Origin: JANSWP01 sp041941305
GTDB lineage: Bacteria; Bacteroidota; Bacteroidia; Chitinophagales; Saprospiraceae
DNA: 64,000 nt
Direction: 5' to 3'
NCBI GenBank assembly: GCA_041941305.1
Contig: JBGTQJ010000045.1
Location: forward strand, 6,622-70,621
Shown one piece after another: positions 8,409-16,650 of this stretch (the first letter of the stretch is position 1; each line of letters opens with the position of its first letter). The translations under genes were made by a program, and so were the position numbers. Under the pieces are notes generated by a model. That model had not been told where the DNA came from. It saw only the letters and a list, made by a program, of their open reading frames with translations, and did not search any database.

Positions 8409-11068
8409 TTACCCCTAAGTGTAATAATGAAATTTCTACCTGCAGCACTAACTCCCGAAGAGAAAGGGCGGTAATGGATATCGGTAATATTTTCAATGGC
8501 GAAATTGAGCGTGTATTTTTTGCTAAGCTGCCAGGAAGTGTACAAATTATAAGTAGTCCAGGCCAAAGAACCATCCCAAATTAAAACCAGATTATCATCT
8601 TCATCAAGCTCGTAATGAGAATACCCTTGGTCAATATTATCGGAAGAACCACCTCGGTCTAATTTTATAGTACCATCTTGTTCCAAAATGGCTCCGGAGA
8701 CTCCATAATCCTCAGCGTCTTTACGGCCATTGTACCTTGCAGTAGCTTCAACTTTGAATTTTTTATTCTTTGACTGCCAACTAAGGCTTGTATGCCCGTA
8801 TATTGGAGGAATGTGAGACATAGCCACTTCTAGTGTTGTATCGATATTCTCGTTCAATTCAAATTCGATTTTGGACTTCCCTTCGGTAAAATTGATTCCA
8901 GAGCTCAATTCCCAACTTTCGTTTATTTGCAGCATAAAATTGCCGGAATAGCCATAAACCCTGGCGGTTTCAGCATTTACATTGGCTTGTGTAACGAGTA
9001 TATCGCCCCCCATCTCCAGGGTACAATCGCCATTTGGCAAACAAAAGGTACGGCGAACTATGGCATCTTTGAGATAGGTGTAAAAACCTGTAGCACTAAG
9101 TTTTAATGCAGTGCCATCGCCTCCCCGAATTCGACCAAATTGTTTGGCTAAAGTGATTTCCCCATTGAGTGATCTTTCTGGCGATAGGTCAGGGTTTGGT
9201 ATAGTCACATAACCATTTTTTTCCCGGATTTTTGAAAAGTCATCAATGTTTGGAGAACGAAAAGCCGAAGAACCAAGAATACGGAATTGCCATTGATGCT
9301 TGGTGTTTACAGTCATTCCCAAGCCCCATGTTAAATCACCATTTCCTCCTCCAATGCCGTCTACGTATTCTTGTGGCCATAAAATCAAATTGCTGTCTGG
9401 TGCAAACATGGACAACAATTTTACATGAGAATACCGCAAGCCTGCATCAATGTTTAGTACAGAATCACGGCTTTTCCATTTCAAGTTTGTGTAAGCTCCA
9501 AGCGAAGTCATGGTACTACCCCTGGCAGGATACCTGGTCAGTTCATTTCTATAGACTTCTTCGGTATTTACATTGATACTGCCAGCAGTTGAATTAACTT
9601 TATTATGATTGACATCGAATCCATAAGCTAGTTGATGTCTTTCAGAAGCATATAGATTTTTATCAAAATCTGCAGTAAAGGAGTAAACGAATACATCTTC
9701 TACATTAAAAGTCCGTTCGGTTTTTTTGAATTTTCTTTTGAGCCTATCTTCATCAATTTTCTGGAAGGAAGCTATGATGGTTGCTTTGTCATAAAGTCGA
9801 TTGACATTTAGAATTCTGGTTTTAAGGGAAACCAAAAATCTTTTTTGAGGACCATAGTACCATTCAGCAAATTTCAATTCATTGGCAGCTCCTAAAGTAT
9901 CTGTTAAATTATCATAACGGGGAACATTGCTCGTGGTAGAATATTGCAAATTGCCAATAAAATAAAGGTTATCACTTGGTTGAAAGCGAACCTTTTGCAA
10001 AAAATCCATTTGAGAATACGCGGTGCCAATTTGCAGATCATAATTGGGGGTAAACGTGGAATCCGCTCCTACATTTACATTTTCAGACCAAAAGTCTCTA
10101 CCATCTTTTCTAAACTGATAAAATTTTCTTTGCCCAAACGTTTCGTAACCTTCAGGTCGCTTGCTACCTGCTTCCAGGTCATCAAAATCTGTAAAAGTAA
10201 AGCTAGTCAGTGATGCCCATTCCCGTTTTCCGAAATTCATGTCAGCATGAAAGGTTTTTTCAGAATTGGCAGATGAAAACCTCGAATAGACATTTGTTTC
10301 ATGAATATTCCCATCGTGTTGATCTCCAAAGTAGAGTTTGGGGTCTTTTGACCTGAAATGCACGACTCCACCGAGTGCATCACTACCATACATCAAGGAA
10401 CCAGGGCCATAAATGACCTCCATTCTTTCCAACATTGAATTATCTATGGTAATGGAATTTTGCAAATGTCCATTTCTATAAATGGCGTTATTTAAGCGCA
10501 CACCATCTACCACTAACAAAACTCTATTTGCCTCAAATCCTCTTATTATTGGACTCCCACCCCCCATTTGACTTTTTTGTACAAATACACCTGCATGATC
10601 TCTCAAGGCATCAGCGGAGGTTTGAGGATTGGTAAAGGCGATTTCTTTTTGGGTAATCGTTTCTACCATGTAGGGAACATTTTCAGGTAGGTCATCACGT
10701 CGCCCCAGTACTATCACTTCTGACAAGTCATTTATTTCGGGTTTTAAAATAATAATGCCTCCGAGGGATCTGATTTTATAAAATGCAATACTTTCTTTTT
10801 GGAATCCGATATATGTGAAGTTGACGATATCCCCATAATTCATATTTTTCAAAATCGCTTTTCCATCAATGTCTGTTACCTGGTTGACCTTTGCATAATC
10901 ATCCGTGAAAATATGAACGCCAATCAATGGTTGACCTGAATCATCTACAACGGTGACTTCGAAATCATAAAAAGAAGCGAAACCAGAAAAGGAGAAAAGG
11001 AGAAAAGCCCCAAGCAGAAAGGCATGGGATAAATTTGTAGCAGGGTGTAAAAGTTTTCTCAGATACAT
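8402..11068 (-). CDS. TonB-dependent outer-membrane receptor
   Basis: 888 residues. Signal peptide (to about 32), a carboxypeptidase-regulatory-like domain (about 35-120, 'VTVVDDSGQPLIGVHIFTDD'), a plug (about 130-245) with 'GSPIIRGFEANRVLLVVDGV' and 'VIYGPGSLMYGSDALGG', then a 22-strand-type barrel ending in a terminal Phe as expected for outer-membrane insertion. The plug motifs match the haemoglobin/haem/transferrin receptor group rather than SusC, and no SusD gene is adjacent, so uptake of haem or another metal chelate is a reasonable guess; the ligand is not proven. Energy would come from TonB-ExbBD encoded elsewhere. It appears to be a single-gene unit. Confidence 0.88.
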   Translation of the reverse strand: MYLRKLLHPATNLSHAFLLGAFLLFSFSGFASFYDFEVTVVDDSGQPLIGVHIFTDDYAKVNQVTDIDGKAILKNMNYGDIVNFTYIGFQKESIAFYKIRSLGGIIILKPEINDLSEVIVLGRRDDLPENVPYMVETITQKEIAFTNPQTSADALRDHAGVFVQKSQMGGGSPIIRGFEANRVLLVVDGVRLNNAIYRNGHLQNSITIDNSMLERMEVIYGPGSLMYGSDALGGVVHFRSKDPKLYFGDQHDGNIHETNVYSRFSSANSEKTFHADMNFGKREWASLTSFTFTDFDDLEAGSKRPEGYETFGQRKFYQFRKDGRDFWSENVNVGADSTFTPNYDLQIGTAYSQMDFLQKVRFQPSDNLYFIGNLQYSTTSNVPRYDNLTDTLGAANELKFAEWYYGPQKRFLVSLKTRILNVNRLYDKATIIASFQKIDEDRLKRKFKKTERTFNVEDVFVYSFTADFDKNLYASERHQLAYGFDVNHNKVNSTAGSINVNTEEVYRNELTRYPARGSTMTSLGAYTNLKWKSRDSVLNIDAGLRYSHVKLLSMFAPDSNLILWPQEYVDGIGGGNGDLTWGLGMTVNTKHQWQFRILGSSAFRSPNIDDFSKIREKNGYVTIPNPDLSPERSLNGEITLAKQFGRIRGGDGTALKLSATGFYTYLKDAIVRRTFCLPNGDCTLEMGGDILVTQANVNAETARVYGYSGNFMLQINESWELSSGINFTEGKSKIEFELNENIDTTLEVAMSHIPPIYGHTSLSWQSKNKKFKVEATARYNGRKDAEDYGVSGAILEQDGTIKLDRGGSSDNIDQGYSHYELDEDDNLVLIWDGSLAWTTYNLYTSWQLSKKYTLNFAIENITDIHYRPFSSGVSAAGRNFIITLRGKF

Positions 11069-11271
11069 AACACCTCTAGTTTTGGGAATTGAAGTAAATC
11101 AAAACTTTAAGGGGGGATAAATTCCCCTGCAAATTTATGCCATGGGATAGAACAGGAAGGCAGTTTTCACAGATAATTTAGGGATTGGCAGCCGACAAAA
11201 GGTGGATTAATAATTTGAAGAAGAAAATGGTAGAGAAAATTTATAAAACACTGATTTTCAAATATATAAAA

Positions 11272-12468
11272 TCAAATTTCAATTTTCTCGGAACTTGCTG
11301 CCTTTTGGTCAATGCCAGCTGACTTAGGCATTTGAATTGTAAATGTTGTGCCTTCCTCTACGACCGATTTTTTTACAAATATCCTGCCAGAGTGGTAGTC
11401 TTCAACAATTCGCTTGGCAAGTGACAGACCTAGCCCCCATCCTCTTTTCTTTGTAGAAAAGCCAGGTTGAAAAACGGTTTTGAATTTATTGGCAGGAATA
11501 CCGCTACCGGTATCTGAAATATCTATATAGACATAATCGTCATCTTCATAGACTTCTGCTTCAATTTTTCCTTTATTACCCATTGCGTCTAAAGCATTTC
11601 GAAGCAAATTTTCCACAACCCAATCAAACAGTGGGGGATTGATTTGAATGTTTAAACTGCCTGTATCTGGAGCTGGAAATTCAAATGCGACTTTTCTCGG
11701 TGCTCGCCTTTGCATATAAGCTCTACATTTTTCAAGTTCCTCATAAACATTGACTGGTTCCAACTTGGGGGAAGAACCAATTTTGGAAAAGCGATCAGCG
11801 ATTAGTTCTAATCTGAACACATCATTTCGCAATTCTCCCAAAATTTCCGTGACTTCCTCGTCTTCTTCCCTAATCAATTTTAAATGTTCTATCCAAGCCA
11901 CAATTCCTGAAATAGGGGTTCCCAATTGATGAGCAGTTTCTTTTGCCATGCCTACCCATACTCGGTTTTGTTCGGCTCGGCGCGCCGAAGAGAAGGCAAA
12001 GTAACCGAACAGGATCAAGACGCCAATTAGGAACAATTGAAAAACAGGGAAATATTGAATAAGGGTCAATAACCTGGATTGTTTGTAATAAACCAACTGA
12101 CCTCCTGCCTCAATTGGTTGAACGCCTTTTTGCTTTAATTTATTCACCTCATTCATGAGATGTGCAGTGTCTTGAAGCACATGGTCGTCAAAATTTCTTG
12201 CATCAACAAAAAGCTCAGTATCGCTTAGTAGTATAACAGGAATAGTTGTATTGGATGTTATTAGAGAAAGGTGTAAAGTTTGATTGAAATCAAGTGGCAA
12301 TTTTGGAATTTGCTCTTGTGCTAATAGCCAGTGTTCCACTTTTTTTCGCTCTTCTTCGGCAATTTGATTTGCCAGATAATTTGTATAAATCATCGAAATG
12401 GCCACAATCAAAATGCCTCCAATTGCCAAATAAATTTTCCACCTTGATTTTCTTGCGTAAATATCCAT
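11272..12468 (-). CDS. Membrane sensor histidine kinase
   Basis: 398 residues. Two TM helices (about 14-32 and 135-155) enclose a periplasmic sensor segment of about 100 residues without a recognised fold. The cytoplasmic part has the phospho-acceptor region 'AKETAHQLGTPISGIVAW' (His about 178), an N box in 'ENLLRNALDAMG', a G1 box 'DISDTGSGIPANK' and G2 'GWGLGLSLAKRIV'. HQLGTP-type kinases are common in Bacteroidota. No response regulator is adjacent, so it is an orphan kinase here. Its upstream region is a GA-rich tandem repeat (12476-12577). Confidence 0.88.
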   Translation of the reverse strand: MDIYARKSRWKIYLAIGGILIVAISMIYTNYLANQIAEEERKKVEHWLLAQEQIPKLPLDFNQTLHLSLITSNTTIPVILLSDTELFVDARNFDDHVLQDTAHLMNEVNKLKQKGVQPIEAGGQLVYYKQSRLLTLIQYFPVFQLFLIGVLILFGYFAFSSARRAEQNRVWVGMAKETAHQLGTPISGIVAWIEHLKLIREEDEEVTEILGELRNDVFRLELIADRFSKIGSSPKLEPVNVYEELEKCRAYMQRRAPRKVAFEFPAPDTGSLNIQINPPLFDWVVENLLRNALDAMGNKGKIEAEVYEDDDYVYIDISDTGSGIPANKFKTVFQPGFSTKKRGWGLGLSLAKRIVEDYHSGRIFVKKSVVEEGTTFTIQMPKSAGIDQKAASSEKIEI

Positions 12469-12475
12469 AGTTCAG

Positions 12476-12577
12476 AGTGAGAGCGTGAGAGTTTGAGAAA
12501 ATGAGAGTTTGAGAAAATGAGAGTTTGAGAAAATGAGAGCGTGAGAGTTTGAGAAAATGAGAGCGTGAGAAATTGAG
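12476..12577. repeat. GA-rich tandem repeat, ~16-bp unit
   Basis: The unit gagagtttgagaaaat occurs four times, interleaved with the shorter gagagcgt. It fills almost the whole 121-bp gap between the DUF3089 gene and the start of the histidine kinase (both minus strand), so it would be part of the kinase leader or of the DUF3089 3' end. Copy number may vary by slippage. Confidence 0.8.
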
Positions 12578-12589
12578 TTTTTCAATTCC

Positions 12590-13639
12590 TTATTTCCTGG
12601 CTTCTCTTGAACTCCCGTTTTTTACCTTTAAAAAAGCCTCTGTGCGCAACTGTGCATTTTTTCGGACATTGGCATAGTAGAAATTATAATCTGCAATATG
12701 GTAATTTTTTTTAGTCAGTAGAAAACTACCGGGAAATTTTGGTTTATTTGACCACAATAAGCCATCAAATACCTGTGCTTCAACGGATTGAGGATATATT
12801 TTATTGAAATTATAAAAGAGGGCTCCTTCATTATTTTCCTTGGGAACCAATACTTCGTCAGTTTTCCAACTCAGAGGATTCGTAACTGCCACATTGTTTT
12901 TTGGGGTCCAAAATTTTTTAGGTTTGTAGCCTGATTTAAAAGTACGCCAGGAGCAAAAGCATTGGGTTTCTGTTGGGGTCTCACAAACTTTGATGTTCTC
13001 AAAAAAATCATTTTCTACTGGCCAACCTACAAGATATGCAGCAACCAATTGAGCCTGTAGCGCCGTTCCATCGAAAAATTCTTTTATCAAGGTTTTGCCG
13101 TGACCAGTCCCCTGACTATGACTTGCAATAATGATCGGACGCCCTTCATTATAATGTTTTAAATAGTACTCAAAAGCTGATTTCAAATCCTGATAGGCCA
13201 ATTGGTATGCTTTTTCAGCTGCTCGTTTATTTTTTTTGGCGTAAAAAACATGAAGATGAGCTTGTCTATAACGTGGCGCATATACTTTACCAGCACCATT
13301 AAAAATACTAGCTTGATACAGAATGGTTGTTTGGTCAGTTTTGTAATTCAACTCTTTATCTTCAAGTGAAGCATTCCATTGATCTTGTCCTTTAGAGCCG
13401 GTATATGTGGTAGGATGTAAGAAAAATACATCTACAGTTGCTTCCTCCTGATGATTTTGAAAAGTAGAATCCGGAACCTTATCGGCCATGTCAAGTCTCT
13501 GTGGCAAAGCCGCCCAGTTTTCGGATTTCGAATAATTTGGTGCCTTAGGTATTTTGGTTTCCAAAAATGCACCTTTAGGTTTTACCGAACATGAAAGCAG
13601 TATTCCAAATATGAATAACAAGGGAATTATTTTTTGCAT
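12590..13639 (-). CDS. DUF3089 lipoprotein (alpha/beta-hydrolase fold)
   Basis: 349 residues with a lipoprotein signal (FGILLSC, Cys about 17). 'VDVFFLHPTTYTG' and 'YAPRYRQA' are conserved DUF3089 motifs, and 'IIIASHSQGTGHG' is the nucleophile elbow (S-H-S-Q-G) of an alpha/beta hydrolase. DUF3089 proteins are related to lysophospholipase/esterase-like enzymes; the natural substrate is unknown. It lies upstream of the histidine kinase on the same strand, separated by the GA-rich repeat, so cotranscription is possible. No abnormality in length. Confidence 0.82.
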   Translation of the reverse strand: MQKIIPLLFIFGILLSCSVKPKGAFLETKIPKAPNYSKSENWAALPQRLDMADKVPDSTFQNHQEEATVDVFFLHPTTYTGSKGQDQWNASLEDKELNYKTDQTTILYQASIFNGAGKVYAPRYRQAHLHVFYAKKNKRAAEKAYQLAYQDLKSAFEYYLKHYNEGRPIIIASHSQGTGHGKTLIKEFFDGTALQAQLVAAYLVGWPVENDFFENIKVCETPTETQCFCSWRTFKSGYKPKKFWTPKNNVAVTNPLSWKTDEVLVPKENNEGALFYNFNKIYPQSVEAQVFDGLLWSNKPKFPGSFLLTKKNYHIADYNFYYANVRKNAQLRTEAFLKVKNGSSREARK

Positions 13640-13738
13640 AATTGTAAAAGGTTCTCACTTTTCTGCCAACAGATAGTCCAGAGTATGTTCAAATAGAACT
13701 AATTACACTGTAACCAAGGTAAATTAGTGTTCTTTTAA

Positions 13739-13811
13739 ATGAAAATGAAAATGAAAATGAAAATGGTTCAAGGGCCAATTTTGCATTTTTATTTCAATTT
13801 TCATTTTCATT
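13739..13811. repeat. Inverted repeat of gaaaatg words
   Basis: Left arm: tandem (aatgaa)-type words, gaaaatg repeated four times from about 13741. Right arm: attttcattttcatt ending at 13811, its reverse complement. The loop of about 30 nt contains gttcaagggccaattttgc. It is another example of the word-built hairpins typical of this window. Confidence 0.6.
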
Positions 13812-13931
13812 AAATGCTGGAGTTTTAATCTGTTTCAGTTGCAGTTTACTAAATCATTGCTCATTGATTAAAAAGAAATATGCTACAAACTTCATGAGAA
13901 TAACGGAAAATACCTACGAAAATTGAGCGAA

Positions 13932-13962
13932 TTGTTTCTTTGTTTCCTTAAAGTTATCTTTG
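13932..13962 (+). promoter_or_regulatory. Putative sigma-A type promoter upstream of ugd
   Basis: TTG at 13932-13934 and TATCTTTG at 13955-13962, spacer 20. This matches the Bacteroidota consensus TTTG-N19-TAnnTTTG. It would give a leader of about 240 nt for ugd. Confidence 0.5.
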
Positions 13963-14167
13963 CGTCACAAAAATTACTTTTTTCTAAAACCACCATTTTA
14001 AAAAAACCTTATTTAACCTTATTTTCTATCCTGATTTTTTAATTCCAAGGTACGATTTTTGCTAAAAATTAGCACTGTATCCCTTTTGTAATTATCTATG
14101 AATGAGGAAGTTAAGATTGATTTTTTCGATATAAAATGAATCTTGATAAGAAATAATCATTAATAGT

Positions 14168-14175
14168 TAATTTTG
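14168..14175 (+). promoter_or_regulatory. Possible second -7 box for ugd
   Basis: TAATTTTG fits TAnnTTTG 36 nt before the ugd start; the nearest upstream TTG (14143-14145) is 22 nt away, slightly too far. A weak candidate. Confidence 0.3.
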
Positions 14176-14210
14176 TGACCATTTTTGAAAACGACAAAAC
14201 TACCAAAGAC

Positions 14211-15524
14211 ATGAACATTGCTGTAGTAGGCACTGGCTACGTTGGTCTTGTTTCCGGAACTTGTTTCGCAGAAACGGGAAATAATGTCATCTGCGTTGAC
14301 ATAGATGAAAACAAAGTCAAACGTATGCAAAATGGGGAAGTCCCCATATATGAACCTGGACTGGAAGCCTTGTTTCAAAGGAATACTGCCCAGGGTAGGT
14401 TGAAGTTTACCACTAACCTGGAAGAAGCTGTCAACCCTGCACAAATAATTTTTCTAGCCCTGCCAACTCCTCCAGATGAAGATGGTTCTGCTGACCTTAA
14501 ATATATTTTAGGTGTAGCAGATGACCTTTCACGCATCATCAAGGATTATAAGGTTATTGTGGATAAAAGCACCGTTCCGGTTGGGACTGCCGAAAAGGTA
14601 CATGCCGCAATCGCAAAGGGTGTTGATGAATCGCTATTTGACGTGGTTTCCAATCCTGAATTTCTTCGGGAAGGAGTAGCTGTTGACGATTTTATGAAAC
14701 CTGATAGAGTGGTTGTAGGTACAAAATCTGAAAAGGCAAGGCTACTTATGAAGCAGTTATACGAACCTTATGTTCGTTCTGGCAATCCGATCATTTTTAT
14801 GGATGAACGCTCTGCTGAAATGACCAAATATGCTGCAAACTCTTACCTCGCAACCAGAATCTCATTCATGAATGAAATTGCAAATCTTTGTGAGCGGGCC
14901 GGAGCAAATGTTGATATGGTTAGAAGAGGAATGGGGAGTGATAACCGCATCGGGAAACGATTCTTGTTTCCGGGCATCGGATATGGAGGCAGTTGCTTCC
15001 CCAAGGATGTCGAGGCTTTGGCAAAAACAGCTGGAGAACACGATTACGATTTCAAAATCCTGAAATCAGTTATGAAAGTCAACCACATCCAAAAAGAAAT
15101 TTTAGCTCATAAAATCAAAGAATATTTTGGAGGGGACTTGAAAGGCAAATCAATCGCGATGTGGGGATTGGCATTCAAACCAAACACAGATGATATTCGT
15201 GAGGCTCCTTCACTCTATATCATAAATGAATTGATAAAAGCTGGTGCTACGATTAGAGCTTTTGATCCTGAGGCCATGTCAAATGTTAAGGCTCGATACA
15301 ATGGGCAAGTTCAATTAGCAAAAGATGAATATGAAGCGCTTGAAGGGGCAGATGCACTGGCAATAGTGACGGAATGGAGCGTGTTTAGAACGCCTAGTTT
15401 TGAGAAGATGAGAAATTTATTGAAAAATCCTATTATCTTTGATGGGCGAAACCTGTATGATTTGGAGATGATGAAAAATGAGGGTTTCCACTACCAATCA
15501 ATCGGTAGAAATACAATAAAATGA
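14211..15524 (+). CDS. ugd: UDP-glucose 6-dehydrogenase
   Basis: 437 residues from the ATG at 14211, which starts right at the Rossmann strand ('MNIAVVGTGYVGLVSG'); an upstream in-frame GTG at 14175 would add residues with no family counterpart. The enzyme oxidises UDP-glucose to UDP-glucuronate with two NAD+, feeding exopolysaccharide or lipopolysaccharide precursors in the cytoplasm. Visible motifs: NAD fold (residues 1-30), 'SNPEFLREGVAVDDF' (about 155-170), catalytic Cys in 'GYGGSCFPKD' (about 260) and the C-terminal UDP-binding domain with 'GLAFKPNTDDIREAPS'. Length is normal. No sugar-transferase neighbours, so it stands alone, with a terminator at 15550. Confidence 0.93.
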   Translation: MNIAVVGTGYVGLVSGTCFAETGNNVICVDIDENKVKRMQNGEVPIYEPGLEALFQRNTAQGRLKFTTNLEEAVNPAQIIFLALPTPPDEDGSADLKYILGVADDLSRIIKDYKVIVDKSTVPVGTAEKVHAAIAKGVDESLFDVVSNPEFLREGVAVDDFMKPDRVVVGTKSEKARLLMKQLYEPYVRSGNPIIFMDERSAEMTKYAANSYLATRISFMNEIANLCERAGANVDMVRRGMGSDNRIGKRFLFPGIGYGGSCFPKDVEALAKTAGEHDYDFKILKSVMKVNHIQKEILAHKIKEYFGGDLKGKSIAMWGLAFKPNTDDIREAPSLYIINELIKAGATIRAFDPEAMSNVKARYNGQVQLAKDEYEALEGADALAIVTEWSVFRTPSFEKMRNLLKNPIIFDGRNLYDLEMMKNEGFHYQSIGRNTIK

Positions 15525-15549
15525 AAGGTTCCATATAAATGGAGTTTGG

Positions 15550-15580
15550 AGGTGGCATTTTAATGTCACCTCTTTTTTTG
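15550..15580 (+). terminator. Rho-independent terminator of ugd
   Basis: aggtggcatt (15550-15559) pairs with aatgtcacct (15562-15571) with one G-U, followed by a run of seven T. It lies 26 nt after the ugd stop. Confidence 0.75.
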
Positions 15581-15800
15581 CCCTTAGAAAACATTTCCTT
15601 CTAATTTATTGATTTTCAATCCTTACTAGCTAATAATACTTAATTCCTTTTCCGGATTGTCAATATAAAATTGTACAAATACTTTTTATTCATTTCACTT
15701 TTTATTAATTTGGGGCAAAACTTAAAAACAGTTCCTTGTTTTAAAATACTATTTCCTTTTTTTCGTTTTCTAATCAGCAACCTTGTTAACGTCTATTTTT

Positions 15801-16064
15801 ATGAAGAGAACCACCAAACGGAAATTATTAAAAGCAAAATTAACGCTACAAACAACCCTGAAAAAAATCTTAGACATAAATAAAAAAAGAAAAAAACTTT
15901 CCTATTTCAAAACCCCTCCAGAACTGTACAATAAAATCAAGGATGAGCTAAGAGTGCTCAATAAAGTAGCTGAACAACAAGCCAGGCTTATTGAGTTATA
16001 TGAAATGGAATTGATAGAGAATAGAAATATGCTAGATCAGCCTCCTCATGATTTTACGAGATGA
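15801..16064 (+). CDS. Small basic coiled-coil protein, hypothetical
   Basis: 87 residues from the ATG at 15801 (an earlier in-frame ATG at 15783 exists). The N-terminal half is strongly basic ('MKRTTKRKLLKAKLTL', 'NKKRKKLSYFK'); the second half is a heptad-like helix ('KIKDELRVLNKVAEQQARLI'). No family recognised. Its 3' end overlaps the next gene by 17 nt, which suggests translational coupling and supports its being real. The base composition is AT-rich like the surrounding DNA. Role unknown; a nucleic-acid-binding or adaptor role would be guesswork. Confidence 0.5.
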   Translation: MKRTTKRKLLKAKLTLQTTLKKILDINKKRKKLSYFKTPPELYNKIKDELRVLNKVAEQQARLIELYEMELIENRNMLDQPPHDFTR

Positions 16065-16575
16065 AATTCTAAAAGAACATTCAAAATCACATACCCTATA
16101 CCTTACCAATCTTATTGGAAATGACAAATCTTTGTTTGGAGAATTGATGAATCTATTCTTCAGTAATGAAAAGACCACCAGCCAACGAGCAGCCTGGGTC
16201 GTTAGTCATTGTGCTGATGCTAATCCTGTAATGATTACTCCTCACATTCCAGAAATGATTGAAAATTTACGGACTAAGAGTTTACATGATGCGGTCAAGC
16301 GCAATACCTTAAGGATTATTGCTGATATCAATCCAAAAATATCAGAAGAGTACCAGGGACATGCCATCGATATTTGTTTTAACTTCATGATTGCTCGACA
16401 AGAACCTGTTGCTATCAGAGTACATGCGATGCAAATCATTTTTAACCTTTGTCAGAAAGAACCAGAATTGTTGAATGAATTAAAGTTGTTGATTGAAGAA
16501 CAAATGCCTTATGCAAAACCTGGTTTTAAATCCAGGGGGAAAAAAATTCTGAAAGGGATAGAGAAGTTAAATTAG
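16048..16575 (+). CDS. HEAT-repeat-like alpha-helical protein
   Basis: 175 residues, wholly helical. Features such as 'TTSQRAAWVVSHCADANP', 'HDAVKRNTLRIIADINP' and 'PVAIRVHAMQIIFNLCQK' are spaced about 40 residues apart and look like HEAT/ARM-type repeats, a protein-binding scaffold. Similar stand-alone HEAT-like proteins of this length are widespread in Bacteroidota with no defined function. It overlaps the preceding small gene by 17 nt and is followed by a bidirectional terminator shared with rho. No signal peptide, so cytoplasmic. Confidence 0.65.
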   Translation: MILRDEILKEHSKSHTLYLTNLIGNDKSLFGELMNLFFSNEKTTSQRAAWVVSHCADANPVMITPHIPEMIENLRTKSLHDAVKRNTLRIIADINPKISEEYQGHAIDICFNFMIARQEPVAIRVHAMQIIFNLCQKEPELLNELKLLIEEQMPYAKPGFKSRGKKILKGIEKLN

Positions 16576-16591
16576 CATGGCAAGTGGGCAT

Positions 16592-16634
16592 AAAAAAAAC
16601 CGAATTTTCATTTTTTGAAAATTCGGTTTTTTTT
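16592..16634. terminator. Bidirectional terminator between the HEAT gene and rho
   Basis: An 18-bp perfect stem (16592-16609 / 16617-16634) with A8 at the left and T8 at the right and a 7-nt loop. It works as an intrinsic terminator on both strands for the convergent genes ending at 16575 (+) and 16651 (-). Confidence 0.9.
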
Positions 16635-16650
16635 ATATGCTCTAGATTCC

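Larger units (their letters stand above)
13640..14210. other. 571-bp intergenic region between divergent genes
   Basis: This gap holds an inverted repeat of 'gaaaatg' words (13739-13811), a promoter-like element (13932-13962) pointing to ugd, a small hairpin gctaaaaattagc near 14060, and a second weaker promoter-like box (14168-14175). I see no conserved coding frame in it. If transcription starts near 13970 the ugd leader is about 240 nt. Confidence 0.5.

Noticed and set aside
9232..9576. Plus-strand frame inside the TonB receptor gene
   Set aside because: It is the complement of barrel-coding sequence with typical shadow composition and no start context.
15671..15883. 70-codon frame upstream of the small basic protein
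   Set aside because: It overlaps the better-supported frame at 15801-16064 and has a composition typical of AT-rich noncoding DNA.
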